Positions 53,227 through 61,914 are shown, counted from the first letter of the stretch. The stretch is 64,000 nt of DNA from Sphingomonas sp. M1-B02 (GCF_026167525.1 NZ_CP110679.1:1178001-1242000); one strand, 5' to 3'. Made by a program: numbers and translations. The notes: generated from the sequence alone by a model not told the origin.

Positions 53227-53508
53227 TCATTGAGCGGGGTCGACCCCGGTGATGGCGATCCACTGGGCGCGCGTCCGACAGACCGACTTGGTCAGGATGG
53301 TCCCCGTCGTCGACGCGGGCTTGACGCAATAGCGCCGCTCCTTCGACGGCTTGGTGGGCTTCACCGTCTCGTTGCTCGGATCGACGCGTACGGTCTTGGC
53401 CGCATCGCTGCCGGGATCAGCAGCGCTTGCGGGCGCGACGCTGGCTACGGCGAATGCGGCGGCAGCGACGAAGGCAAAGCCGCGGGCGAAGGTGGTGCGG
53501 TTGGTCAT
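53227..53508 (-). CDS. Small secreted protein of unknown function
   Basis: A 93-residue protein with a clear signal peptide (GFAFVAAAAFAVASVAPASA) and a short mature part containing YCVKP and CRTRAQWIAITG, two cysteines that could form a disulfide. The ATG at 53508 has GGAGAGA about 6 bases upstream. Similar short exported proteins are common in sphingomonads, but I know of no function. It is monocistronic and convergent with the acyltransferase gene. Confidence 0.75.
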   Translation of the reverse strand: MTNRTTFARGFAFVAAAAFAVASVAPASAADPGSDAAKTVRVDPSNETVKPTKPSKERRYCVKPASTTGTILTKSVCRTRAQWIAITGVDPAQ

Positions 53509-53739
53509 GTTGATCTCTCCTCTTTGTGCAGAACCCCAGGCGCTCCCTCGTTCCGCCTGCAAGGAGGATAGTGCATTAGTCGTGCCAGACACTCGGATGC
53601 CTATATCTCAATGGTTTAGCCAACCCCGCCTCACAGAGTCACTGCTATACATCAGCAATACACGCTAGAAATTAGCGCGGTTTGCGATCGACCCGGTCAG
53701 GGATGGGATTGACGCCGCATTCCTGCAGCGCCTGGGCGC

Positions 53740-54513
53740 TCAGCGCAGCCGTACCCAGGTCGGGGCGTGGTCGCTGGCCCGCTCGCGACCGCGATAGTCC
53801 TTGTCGACTCCGGCACCCAGATAGCGGTCGGCGGCCTGGGGGCTCAGCAGCAAGTGATCGATCCGGAAGCCGGCGTCGCGCTGCCAGGCGCCGGCCTGAT
53901 AGTCCCAGAAGGTCCAGACCCCGCCGGCGGGGTATCGCGTGCGCAGCGAATCGGTCCAGCCCTGGCTTAGCAACTGGCGATAGCGCTCGCGCGATTCGGG
54001 CTGCATCAGTGCGTCGCTGGCCATCGCGCGCACCGAGAAGGTGTCGTCATCATTGGCGATGACGTTGAAGTCGCCCGCCAGCACCACCGGCCGCTCCTCG
54101 GCAAGCAGCGCGCGCGCGCGCTCGGCCAGACGGTCCATCCATTTGAGCTTATAGTCGAATTTGGGCCCCGGCTGGGGATTGCCGTTGGGGAGGTAGATGG
54201 AAGCGACGATCAGATCGCCCACCTCGCATTCGATATAGCGGCTGTGCGCGTCCTCCGGATCGCCGGCGAGGCCGCGCTGGCGCTCGATCGGTTGCGCGTC
54301 GCGGGCGAGCACGGCGACGCCGTTGAAGCCCTTCTGCCCGTGCCACACCGCGCCATAGCCGGCGGCCTCGATATCCTTGACGGGCAGCGTCTCGTCCGCG
54401 CCCTTGAGTTCCTGCAGGCAGACGATGTCGGGCTTCTGCTCGGCAAGATATTCGAGCAGGCGCTCCATCCGCGCCTTGATGCCGTTGACATTGTAGGAGA
54501 CTATCCGCGGCAA
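53740..54513 (-). CDS. xth: Exodeoxyribonuclease III (AP endonuclease)
   Basis: ExoIII-type AP endonuclease of 257 residues for base-excision repair. Motifs are YNVNGIKARM, DIVCLQELKG (catalytic Glu), IYLPNGNP, VLAGDFNVI (Asp, Asn), RIDHLLLSP and SDHAPTWV (final His). The TTG at 54513 is chosen since it lies 2 bases after the erpA stop and begins the conserved PRIVSYNVNG. An upstream extension in frame is antisense-like sequence over erpA. It is coupled to erpA, an arrangement common in alphaproteobacteria. Confidence 0.92.
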   Translation of the reverse strand: MPRIVSYNVNGIKARMERLLEYLAEQKPDIVCLQELKGADETLPVKDIEAAGYGAVWHGQKGFNGVAVLARDAQPIERQRGLAGDPEDAHSRYIECEVGDLIVASIYLPNGNPQPGPKFDYKLKWMDRLAERARALLAEERPVVLAGDFNVIANDDDTFSVRAMASDALMQPESRERYRQLLSQGWTDSLRTRYPAGGVWTFWDYQAGAWQRDAGFRIDHLLLSPQAADRYLGAGVDKDYRGRERASDHAPTWVRLR

Positions 54514-54515
54514 GA

Positions 54516-54857
54516 TCAGACCGAGAAGCTTGTGCCGCAGCCGCAGCCCGAGGCCGCGCCGGGATTTTCGACCTTGAACGCCTGGCCGCCCAGATTGTCG
54601 ACGAAATCGACCTGCGATCCGCGCACCAGATCGAGGCTGATCGAATCGACGACCAGCTTGACCCCCGCGGTTTCCGCAACGGTGTCGTCGCCCTCGATCG
54701 CATCGGCCATGCCGAACTTGTACTGGAAGCCCGAACAGCCGCCGCCCTCGACCGAAAGCCGCAGGATCGCGGGCTTGCCCTGCTTCTCCGCAATCCACGC
54801 GACGCGTGCGGCGGCGGAGGGAGTCAGCGCGATGTCGGACTGGGTGACGGTGGCCAT
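54516..54857 (-). CDS. erpA: Iron-sulfur cluster insertion protein ErpA
   Basis: A-type Fe-S carrier of 113 residues. The cluster cysteines are in GGGCSGFQY and the C-terminal SGCGCGTSF. The ATG at 54857 (MATVTQSD) is favoured over an earlier start. It hands clusters to apo-enzymes such as those of isoprenoid synthesis. It is followed directly by xth and preceded by a toxin-antitoxin pair on the same strand. IscA is the alternative name; ErpA fits the genomic neighbour xth. Confidence 0.88.
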   Translation of the reverse strand: MATVTQSDIALTPSAAARVAWIAEKQGKPAILRLSVEGGGCSGFQYKFGMADAIEGDDTVAETAGVKLVVDSISLDLVRGSQVDFVDNLGGQAFKVENPGAASGCGCGTSFSV

Positions 54858-54897
54858 GGCATGGAGATAGGGCGGCATCCGCTCGGGAGCAATGCGG

Positions 54898-55170
54898 TCA
54901 GGGATATTGCTGACGGGCGTGATTGACGGCGAGGATCTCTATCGCGTCGCCGACCTTGTAGACTAGGATATAGTTGGGATGTACGACCGCCTCCCGAGTG
55001 CCGGGAAAGCGACCGGGGCGATAGAGATAGGGATGCTTCGGCAGCGCCTGCGCGACATATTCGATGCGTGCGACCAACTGCTCGGCCGCCGCTGGATTTC
55101 GATCGGAAATATAGTCGGATATGCCCCGAAGGTCGGCGCGTGCCTCAGCCAGCCAAACGAGCGGCAGCAT
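54898..55170 (-). CDS. RelE/ParE family toxin
   Basis: A 90-residue ParE-type toxin: VWLAEARADLRGISDYISDRNPAAAEQL, HPYLYRPGRFPGTREAVV and YILVYKVGDAIEILAVNHARQQYP are characteristic. It overlaps the antitoxin gene by 26 bases, antitoxin first, the usual order. ParE members poison gyrase and RelE members cleave mRNA; which applies is not predictable. The pair sits just upstream of erpA. Confidence 0.88.
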   Translation of the reverse strand: MLPLVWLAEARADLRGISDYISDRNPAAAEQLVARIEYVAQALPKHPYLYRPGRFPGTREAVVHPNYILVYKVGDAIEILAVNHARQQYP

Positions 55171-55339
55171 CGCGCTTTGCTTGGATGAGCGCCCGAGTTT
55201 CCGCCATCACTTCGTCATGCGGGATGGTTGGTTTGGTCGAAGCGAGGGCCGCGGCAATCTTGGCGCGAAACCAAGCGTCGTACGCATCGGCTTCCTCGGT
55301 AGTCTCGAATTCCGACTCGATCGGCGAGAGCTTGGTCAT
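55145..55339 (-). CDS. Antitoxin of the ParE/RelE-type pair
   Basis: A 64-residue protein: an N-terminal TEEADAYDAWFRAKIAAAL segment and a C-terminal helix HDEVMAETRALIQAKRDAAARL. Such short antitoxins (with VMAETRALIQAK-like ends) are typical partners of ParE-family toxins. No clear ribbon-helix-helix is evident, so DNA binding is uncertain. It precedes and overlaps the toxin gene. Confidence 0.78.
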   Translation of the reverse strand: MTKLSPIESEFETTEEADAYDAWFRAKIAAALASTKPTIPHDEVMAETRALIQAKRDAAARLAG

Positions 55340-55425
55340 CCACCGAATATAACGCAGAAAGCGCTATCTGGAAAGATGTGGAGGTGGGGACCGCCTCCAT
55401 GAGCCGCCCCGCCTCTCCCTGTCTC

Positions 55426-56604
55426 CTACTTCGCGGGGCCGCCGATGCCGCCCTGCGCGCGATCCTGGACCGAGGCCAGATATTCGCCGGTCTGGAGGAA
55501 CGGCACGGGGTTGACCGCCTTGCCGTCGACCCGGACTTCATAATGGAGATGGCTGCCGGTCGAGCGGCCGGTCGAGCCCATCAGGCCGATGATCTGGCCG
55601 CGGCGGACGCGGCTATTGTCGGCGACGAGGATCTTCGAGAGATGGCCGTAGCGCGTCTCGATGCCGCGGCCATGATTGACCTGGACGAGATTGCCGTAAC
55701 CCCCCTGGCGACCCGCATGCGAGATCACGCCGTCGGCGGTGGCATAGATCGGCGTGCCGATCGCGCCGGGGATATCGACGCCGGCGTGCATCGCCGCGGT
55801 GCCGCGGAACGGATCCGAGCGGACGCCGAAGCTCGAGGTGAAGATCAGCTTGTCGACCGGCTGCATCGACGGGATCGAGATCACCGTCTGCTCGAGCAGG
55901 TCGAGCTTCTTCCAGGTGAGGAACAGCGCGCGGAACTGCGCATCCGAATTTTCGGCCGAGGCCGATCCGGTCGCGCCGTCATTGCCGTCCATCGGCTCGA
56001 ACGGGCCACCCATCGCACCGCTGGTGCGAACATAGCGCTCGGGCGCTAGGCCCAGGCGGCGCATGTGGCTGGCGGTCTGCGCATAGCGTGCTTCGCCGGC
56101 GGCGCGGGCCTCGCCGGCAAGCGCCAACTGGCGCTGCTCGACCTTGCGCAGCGGTGCCAGCATCTCGTTGGCGACGGCGCTGGTCTGCGGCGCGCCGTTC
56201 GGCAGCGCGCGCTCGATCGTGCCGCGATCGGCAGTACCGTTCAGCGTCGCAGAAATAAGCGCCTGACGCTGCTCGACGCGCGCGGCGTGCAGCCGGGCGG
56301 CTTCCTTGGCGGCGGCGACATCTGCCTGCATCTGCGCGACCTGCTGGCGCATCTGGGCGACCTGATCCTCAGGCGATGCCGTCACACCGCTGATCGCGAT
56401 CGCGCCGACCATCGCCTGCGCGACGCCATAGCCGGAGAAAAGGACGGTAACCGTCGCGACGCTCGCCATGAACGCCTGGGTGCGGCCGGCAATGCTGAAA
56501 CGGCGCAGATCGCGGCCGTCGTGAAGAATGAAATCGCGGGTAGTGAAAAATTTGCGGAACCGTTGCCCGAGGTTCGCATTCTTGATCTTGGAAGCGTTCG
56601 ACAT
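55426..56604 (-). CDS. M23 family metallopeptidase
   Basis: A periplasmic LytM/M23 peptidase of 392 residues, anchored by an N-terminal membrane helix (about residues 45-68). A coiled-coil region (Gln/Ala-rich, about 85-190) follows. The M23 domain has MHAGVDIPG (zinc His, Asp), GYGNLVQVNHGRGIETRYGHL and HLHYEVRV (second zinc His pair), so catalytic residues are intact. It probably cleaves peptidoglycan peptide bonds. ATG at 56604 with GGGGA upstream. No FtsEX partner is adjacent. Confidence 0.9.
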   Translation of the reverse strand: MSNASKIKNANLGQRFRKFFTTRDFILHDGRDLRRFSIAGRTQAFMASVATVTVLFSGYGVAQAMVGAIAISGVTASPEDQVAQMRQQVAQMQADVAAAKEAARLHAARVEQRQALISATLNGTADRGTIERALPNGAPQTSAVANEMLAPLRKVEQRQLALAGEARAAGEARYAQTASHMRRLGLAPERYVRTSGAMGGPFEPMDGNDGATGSASAENSDAQFRALFLTWKKLDLLEQTVISIPSMQPVDKLIFTSSFGVRSDPFRGTAAMHAGVDIPGAIGTPIYATADGVISHAGRQGGYGNLVQVNHGRGIETRYGHLSKILVADNSRVRRGQIIGLMGSTGRSTGSHLHYEVRVDGKAVNPVPFLQTGEYLASVQDRAQGGIGGPAK

Positions 56605-56720
56605 GAGTCCCCGGTGCCGTAAAAGCAACGCCGGAAAATACCCGACGCCGCTTGATAATCCCCAAAGTCCCAGACGGAGCCCCTCCGCGCTTGGACGCAG
56701 GGTGCTTTTGCCCAGACCCG

Positions 56721-57515
56721 TCAGGGAACGGCAAGGGCCTGATAATATTCCCGGGTCAGACCGGCTTCGTCGCGCGCCGAGTCGTTGAATGGAGCCTTAA
56801 GCAAGCCCCCGTAATGCTTTGTCACCAGCGCCTGCCACGTCGTTTCGGGAACGCAACCGTCGCGGATGCAGGCCGATTCGAACCAGGTTGTGCCGGCCCG
56901 GACGTGGCGGACCTCGTCGCTCAATATGCGAGTGAGAATCCGCACCGTGGCCGTGTCGCCGCCGGCGGCCAGGCGCTCGATCGTAGCTGGCGTGACGTCC
57001 AGTCCACGTGCCTCCAGCACCATCGGCACGACCGCGAGCCGCGCCAGCGGATCATGCGCGGTCGCGGCCGCCGCTTCCCACAATCCGTCATGCGCCGGCA
57101 TTGCGCCATAAAAACTGCCGAGCTGCTTCAACCGCCGTTCGAGCAAGGCGAAGTGCATCGCCTCGTCGGCGCCGACCTGCATCCAATCGTCGGTGAAACC
57201 GCGCGGGAATTCCCCGCCGAAACGCCCGACCGCGTCGAACGCAAGATCGATCGCCACGAATTCGATATGCGCCAACGCATGGATCAATGCGATCCGCCCG
57301 CGCTCGGTACCGCCCTTCCCCCGCTTGGGCATCCGATTGGGGGGCAGCAATTCGGGAAATTCGGGTCGCGCCGGGCGATCGGGCATCGCCACGTCGAAGG
57401 CGTGCTCGAGCCGCCCCAGCCGCCAGTCGCGCGCGGCGGCGCGCGCCGCCTTGATCTTGGCGCCCGGATCGCCGGCGTCGAGCACGGCACGTGCCGCCGC
57501 CGCAACGCTGTTCAT
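56721..57515 (-). CDS. DUF455 family ferritin-like protein
   Basis: A 264-residue DUF455 protein. The ferritin-like metal motifs are ALAHIEFVAIDLAFDA and GADEAMHFALLERRL, followed by VVPMVLEARGLDVTPA and RILSDEVRHVRAGTTWF with a further Glu/His. The function is not established; relatives of this fold include hydroxylases and ferritins. The start ATG at 57515 overlaps the bcp stop (ATGA), so the genes are coupled and a redox or metal link is plausible. The genuine start is downstream of an open-frame extension. Confidence 0.85.
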   Translation of the reverse strand: MNSVAAAARAVLDAGDPGAKIKAARAAARDWRLGRLEHAFDVAMPDRPARPEFPELLPPNRMPKRGKGGTERGRIALIHALAHIEFVAIDLAFDAVGRFGGEFPRGFTDDWMQVGADEAMHFALLERRLKQLGSFYGAMPAHDGLWEAAAATAHDPLARLAVVPMVLEARGLDVTPATIERLAAGGDTATVRILTRILSDEVRHVRAGTTWFESACIRDGCVPETTWQALVTKHYGGLLKAPFNDSARDEAGLTREYYQALAVP

Positions 57516-57985
57516 CGGCCGAGCATGGCCTTGAGCGCCTCGAGCACCTCGGCCGCATGCCCGGGCACCTTCACCCGGCGCCATGCGCGATGCAGCGTGC
57601 CGTCGGCGGCGAACAGGAAGGTCGCCCGCTCGATCCCCATATAGCGGCGACCGTAAAGCTGCTTCTCCACCCACACGCCGAACGCCTCCATAGCCGCGCC
57701 CGAAGCGTCGGTCGCCAGCGGCACGGTGAGATCATATTTCGCCGTGAACTTCTGATGTTTGGCGGGGCTGTCTTTAGAGATGCCCAGCACGCGCGCGCCC
57801 AGCGCCTCGAACGCGGGCAGCAGCGCCGTGAAGTCCTGCGCCTCGCGGGTGCATCCTGCGGTATCGTCCTTGGGATAGAAATAGACGACCAGCGGTTGCC
57901 CGGCCAGATCGGTCAGCGTCATCGTGTCGCCGCTGGGCGTGTCGAGCGCCACCGCCGGAAGCCTGTCGCCTTGCTCGATCGCCAT
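57512..57985 (-). CDS. bcp: Thioredoxin-dependent peroxiredoxin Bcp
   Basis: A 157-residue Bcp/PrxQ-type peroxiredoxin. The peroxidatic Cys is in DDTAGCTREAQDF near residue 45. The resolving Cys found five residues later in E. coli Bcp is replaced by Gln, so the enzyme is probably 1-Cys. GDRLPAVALDTPSG and GIERATFLFAADG are family segments. The start at 57985 has GGGAGG upstream. It lies 12 bases after the glnE stop and overlaps the DUF455 gene. Confidence 0.9.
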   Translation of the reverse strand: MAIEQGDRLPAVALDTPSGDTMTLTDLAGQPLVVYFYPKDDTAGCTREAQDFTALLPAFEALGARVLGISKDSPAKHQKFTAKYDLTVPLATDASGAAMEAFGVWVEKQLYGRRYMGIERATFLFAADGTLHRAWRRVKVPGHAAEVLEALKAMLGR

Positions 57986-57996
57986 AATCGCCTCCC

Positions 57997-60681
57997 TCAA
58001 TTGCCGCGGATGCCCTCCCAGCAGGCGCGGACCTCCTGCCGGGTCCGCTCCAGCGACGCAACCACCTCGTCCCACGAGCCGAGGCCGACCGCGCGCGCGA
58101 TCAGTGCCTGCGTTGGCGCTCCCGGCGGCTGCGCATCGGGCGCGACCAGCCGCAGCGTCACCAGCAGCCGCGAAAGCAGATCATGCGCCGCGCGCATCCC
58201 GGCCGGCATCCGCCCTTCCGCGATCAGCGCATCCACCGCGCGCCCAAGATGCGTGTCGAAGCCGGTGCGATATTGCAACTGCAGCGTGTGCACCGCGAAC
58301 TCCAGGTCGACGAGCCCGCCCTCGAGCATCTTGGCATCGAGCGGACCGGCGGGCGGCTTGTGCGCCGCCATCTCGCTGCGCATCTTCGCGGCGTCGGCCA
58401 CCACGTCGCGCGCGGGCCGCGCGCCGTTGAGCACGTCGTCGATGATCGCGCGAACCTCGGCGCGCGCCGCGTCCGACCCGAACAATGCCCGCGCCCGGGT
58501 CAGCGCCATATGCTCCCAGGTCCACGCATCCTCGCGCTGGTATCGCCGAAACCCGTCGAGCGACACCGCCAGCGGCCCCTGGGTGCCCGAAGGCCGGAGC
58601 CGAGTATCGACCTCATATAGTGGCCCTGCCGCGGTCGCGACGGAGAGCGCGGCGGTCACCCGCTGCGCAAGCCGGTTGTAATAGGTCACCGCCCCCAGCG
58701 GCTTTGCACCGTCGGACTCGGCTGAATGATCGCCGGTGAAGAGATAGATCAGGTCGAGGTCGGAGGCGTGGGTCAGGGCCCCGCCCCCCATTCGCCCGAG
58801 AGCGAGAATCAGAAGCTCGCTGCCGGGGACCCGGCCATGCGCCTGCGCAAACTCGGCCACGGTGGCCTTGGCCAGCACCTCGACCGCCGCTTCCGCCACC
58901 CGCGCATAGCCCGCCGAGACTTCGAGCGGGTCGCTCGTCCCCGCGACGATCTGCGCGCCCAGCGCGAAGCGCCGCTCGCCCACCACCCGGCGGACATGCT
59001 CGAGCAGCCATTGATAGTCGGCGCCCCGCTCGCGCGCGGCCATCTCCTCGATCAGTCCGGGGATATCGGGCACCGGCTTCAACGCACTGGCGTCGATCAG
59101 TCCGTCGAGCAGCTCTGCCCGCCGCCCCAGTTGCTCGGCCAGCGTCGGCGCGTGGCACAGGATCGCACTCAACAGCCGCGCCAGCGCCGGCTGCGCTTCC
59201 AGCAGACGGAAGAAGTTGATCGCGCTGGGCAGCCGCGACAGCATCGCATCGAAGCGGGTGATCGCATGCGTGCTGTCGGGCGCCTGTGCGAAAGCCTCGA
59301 TAAGCCCGCCCAGCACCGCTTCGAGCGCCTCGCGCGCCTGCGGGGTGCGCAGCGCGGGATAGCTTCCGCCGCGCCAGCCCTCGATGATCCGCAGCGCCCC
59401 CGCCGGATTGTCGAACCCCGCTTCGGTCAGCCGCGTCTCCAGCCTCTCGGAATCGCCCGAAACCCGCGCTTCGCCTTCATCGGCCAGCGCGTCATAGACT
59501 CGCCCCACCCGCTCGACATGCGGCGCCAGCAAGGCGAGCAGCGCCTGGCCGTCCGCCAGCCCATGCAGCTGCGCGACGGTATCCAACGCCTCCGGATTGG
59601 CCGGCAGCGAATGCGTCTGGCGGTCGTCGACCATCTGCAGGCGATGCTCGATCGTCCGGAACAAGGTGTAGCCGTCGCTCAGTGCCGTCGCATCGGCCGC
59701 ATCGATCCGCCCCGCCGCGGCCAATGCCGCCAGCGCATCGCGCGTCGCCGGCGCGCGAAGTGCGGGATCGCGTCCGCCATGGATGAGCTGGTGGATCTGC
59801 GCGAAGAATTCGACCTCGCGGATGCCGCCGCGCCCGCGCTTCAGATCGTAGCCGGGGCCGAAGGCCTGCGACTGCGAATAATGGTCGCGGATGCGGTGCG
59901 AGATATCGCGTATCTCGCGGATCGTCCCGTAATCGAGCGCGCGGCGCCACACGAACGGCCGGATCGCCTCGAGGAAGCTCGACCCCAGGCCGCGGTCCCC
60001 CGCCGCCGCCCGCGCGCGGATGAAAGCGGCGCGCTCCCACGGCAGCGCCTGCGATTCATAATAGGAGATCGCCGCCTCCACCGGCAGCACGATCGGCGTT
60101 GCCTCGGGCGAGGGCCGCAGCCGCAGGTCGACGCGGATCACATAGCCGTCGCCGTCCCGCGACTGGAGCAGCTCGATCACCCGGCGGCCGATCCGCACCG
60201 CCGCTTCCTGCGGATCCTCGCGCGGGCGGCACGGCAGCGTCTGGGGATCGAAGACCAGGATCGGATCGATGTCGGAGGAATAATTGAGCTCGCGGCTGCC
60301 CTGCTTGCCCAAAGCGATCGCCGCGAAGCCGCGCGGTTCGGCGTCGGGACTGCGCTCGAGGATTGCGGTGCGGATCGCCCGATCGAGCGCATCATCGGCA
60401 AAGTCGCTGAGCAGATGGGTGACGCGGGTCAGATCGAACCGGCCGGAAAGATCGCCGATCGCCACCAGCAGGGCCAGCCGCCGCCGCTCGAGCCGCAGCC
60501 GCCGCGCTTCGTTCATCTCGCCGTCGACCGCACGGGCGGCGGCCAGCGGATCTTCGAGCGCGGACTCCAGCTCGGCAACCAGCGCCGCCTCGCGATCGAG
60601 GAGGTTCGAGAGAAAGTCGCTGTGCGCCCGTATCCGCGAGATCGCGTCGTCCAGCGTCGTCGGCTCAACCACCAAGGACAC
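57997..60681 (-). CDS. glnE: Glutamine synthetase adenylyltransferase/deadenylase
   Basis: Bifunctional enzyme of 894 residues that adenylates and deadenylates glutamine synthetase in nitrogen control. Two nucleotidyltransferase domains are seen: the N-terminal one with GSRELNYSSDIDPILVF near residue 130 and the C-terminal one with MGGGALTHASDLDLIYLF near 640, each followed by a GlnD-type helical domain. It is slightly shorter than the E. coli protein. It probably cotranscribes with bcp and the DUF455 gene. Confidence 0.95.
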   Translation of the reverse strand: MSLVVEPTTLDDAISRIRAHSDFLSNLLDREAALVAELESALEDPLAAARAVDGEMNEARRLRLERRRLALLVAIGDLSGRFDLTRVTHLLSDFADDALDRAIRTAILERSPDAEPRGFAAIALGKQGSRELNYSSDIDPILVFDPQTLPCRPREDPQEAAVRIGRRVIELLQSRDGDGYVIRVDLRLRPSPEATPIVLPVEAAISYYESQALPWERAAFIRARAAAGDRGLGSSFLEAIRPFVWRRALDYGTIREIRDISHRIRDHYSQSQAFGPGYDLKRGRGGIREVEFFAQIHQLIHGGRDPALRAPATRDALAALAAAGRIDAADATALSDGYTLFRTIEHRLQMVDDRQTHSLPANPEALDTVAQLHGLADGQALLALLAPHVERVGRVYDALADEGEARVSGDSERLETRLTEAGFDNPAGALRIIEGWRGGSYPALRTPQAREALEAVLGGLIEAFAQAPDSTHAITRFDAMLSRLPSAINFFRLLEAQPALARLLSAILCHAPTLAEQLGRRAELLDGLIDASALKPVPDIPGLIEEMAARERGADYQWLLEHVRRVVGERRFALGAQIVAGTSDPLEVSAGYARVAEAAVEVLAKATVAEFAQAHGRVPGSELLILALGRMGGGALTHASDLDLIYLFTGDHSAESDGAKPLGAVTYYNRLAQRVTAALSVATAAGPLYEVDTRLRPSGTQGPLAVSLDGFRRYQREDAWTWEHMALTRARALFGSDAARAEVRAIIDDVLNGARPARDVVADAAKMRSEMAAHKPPAGPLDAKMLEGGLVDLEFAVHTLQLQYRTGFDTHLGRAVDALIAEGRMPAGMRAAHDLLSRLLVTLRLVAPDAQPPGAPTQALIARAVGLGSWDEVVASLERTRQEVRACWEGIRGN

Positions 60682-60752
60682 GGCTAAATGCGCGCTTCAA
60701 GGAAAACAGCAACTGTCAAGCAACAATTTGCCCGGCGCGTCGTTTTACCCAC

Positions 60753-60935
60753 GTGATTTCCTCATGCTCTTCCAGCTCCAAGCCTCACGCCGCTGCATAT
60801 CGCGTGCGCGGTCCACGCGCGAGCGATGCGATCGAGCGGTCGTTGCGCAACGTCTATGTGCGCGACATCGAGTTACCGGAGGATATGCTGTCGCTACTGC
60901 GCGAGCTGGATCGGGATATTGGAAGCGCGCACTGA
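60753..60935 (+). CDS. NepR-like anti-sigma factor paralogue
   Basis: A 60-residue protein from GTG at 60753. Residues ~28-54 (AIERSLRNVYVRDIELPED, then MLSLLRELD) align with the NepR core of the nepR gene at 62984 (LRQAY...VPDDLLDLLKKLD) with a two-residue gap. NepR proteins bind and inhibit EcfG sigma factors and are sequestered by PhyR. This copy is convergent with ecfG, 15 bases apart. No good ribosome site is visible, so translation and function as a second anti-sigma are inference. Confidence 0.55.
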   Translation: MISSCSSSSKPHAAAYRVRGPRASDAIERSLRNVYVRDIELPEDMLSLLRELDRDIGSAH

Positions 60936-60950
60936 CGGGCGCCGAGCGGA

Positions 60951-61616
60951 TCAGCGATCGCGACTGAGATCGTCGACTTCGTCCATGATCGTATCGAGCG
61001 CGCCCTTGCCGTCCGGATTGGTGACGCTATCGCGGCGAGAAGGCAATTGCCCGTCGGTCATCAGCGCCTCAAGAGCGACGCGGCCACGCGCGACCCGGCT
61101 CTTGATCGTGCCGACCGCGACGTCGCAAATCTCAGCCGCTTCCTCATAAGCGAAGCCCCCTGCCCCGACCAGGATCAGCGCCTCGCGCTGCGGCTGGGGA
61201 AGGTGGAGCAGCGCGCGCTGCATGTCGGCAAGCTCGACGTGGCGATCCTGGCTGGCCGGCGCGGCGAGCAGCCGGTCGGCCACCAGATCGTCCCACTCGC
61301 CCTTGAAGCGCGCGCGGCGCATCTGGGAAAGATAAAGGTTGCGGAGGATGATGAAGGTCCAGGCGCGCATATTCGTGCCGGCCTGGAAGCGTTGACGTGC
61401 CGCCCAGGCCTTGAGCAACGTCTCCTGCACCAGGTCGTCTGCGAGATCGCGGCTGCCCGAGAGCGAGCGACCGAACGCACGCAGATGGGGGATCACCGTC
61501 GCAAGCTGCTTCTTGAACTCGGGGTCCGAGAGCGCGACGTGGACATGCGGAGCCTCGGCTTCCGCGCCATCCTCGCGGCCATCCTCCCCGTCGTCGGGCG
61601 TTGCGGACTCAGTCAT
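60951..61616 (-). CDS. ecfG: General stress response sigma factor EcfG
   Basis: ECF sigma factor of the EcfG group, 221 residues. An acidic N-terminus of 30 residues precedes region 2 (HLRAFGRSLSGSRDLADDLVQETLLKAWAA, RAWTFIILRNLYLSQMRR) and region 4 (ALLHLPQPQREALILVGAGGFAYEEAAEI, VGTIKSRVARGRVAL). It recognises GGAAC/GTT-type promoters. It lies downstream of a small membrane-protein gene and phyR on the same strand; nepR is separate and divergent, unlike the nepR-ecfG operons of many relatives. Confidence 0.93.
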   Translation of the reverse strand: MTESATPDDGEDGREDGAEAEAPHVHVALSDPEFKKQLATVIPHLRAFGRSLSGSRDLADDLVQETLLKAWAARQRFQAGTNMRAWTFIILRNLYLSQMRRARFKGEWDDLVADRLLAAPASQDRHVELADMQRALLHLPQPQREALILVGAGGFAYEEAAEICDVAVGTIKSRVARGRVALEALMTDGQLPSRRDSVTNPDGKGALDTIMDEVDDLSRDR

Positions 61617-61705
61617 TCTACCCCGTTCAAAAGCGCGCCGAAAGGCCAGTCATGGAGATAGGCATCGCAGCCGCGATTGCCAGCGTTATCGAGCCAGCCT
61701 GCTCT

Positions 61706-61843
61706 TCAAACGTACAGGATGAAGGCGAACGCGACGATCACCAGCACCAGGCCGATGCCCAGCACATAGCGAGTCATATGCGGCGTCGTGCCGGCGCGGG
61801 CACGATCGGTATTCACGCGGATAGGTTCTTCATTGTCAGCCAT
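61706..61843 (-). CDS. Small single-helix membrane protein (45 aa)
   Basis: A 45-residue protein (MADNEEPIRV...) with a polar N-terminal 22 residues and one hydrophobic helix at the C-terminus (YVLGIGLVLVIVAFAFILYV). It lies between phyR and ecfG on the same strand, 89 bases before ecfG. Similar very short tail-anchored proteins occur in sphingomonads, but no function is known to me. The location suggests coexpression with, and possibly a link to, the stress sigma factor (inference). Confidence 0.7.
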   Translation of the reverse strand: MADNEEPIRVNTDRARAGTTPHMTRYVLGIGLVLVIVAFAFILYV

Positions 61844-61914
61844 ATTCGCTCAAACCCATGGAAACCGTTTTGGGTCCGTACCAGATGGAACCCGCGCCGG
61901 ATTTATTTGCTATC

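Noticed and set aside
53509..53592. EcfG-type promoter upstream of the small secreted protein gene
   Set aside because: GGAAC and GGTT are present on the minus strand but only 14 bases apart, two short of the spacing at the other two sites.
58726..60687. 653-codon open frame opposite glnE
   Set aside because: Antisense shadow of glnE; composition dominated by Arg, Asp and Gly with no domain.
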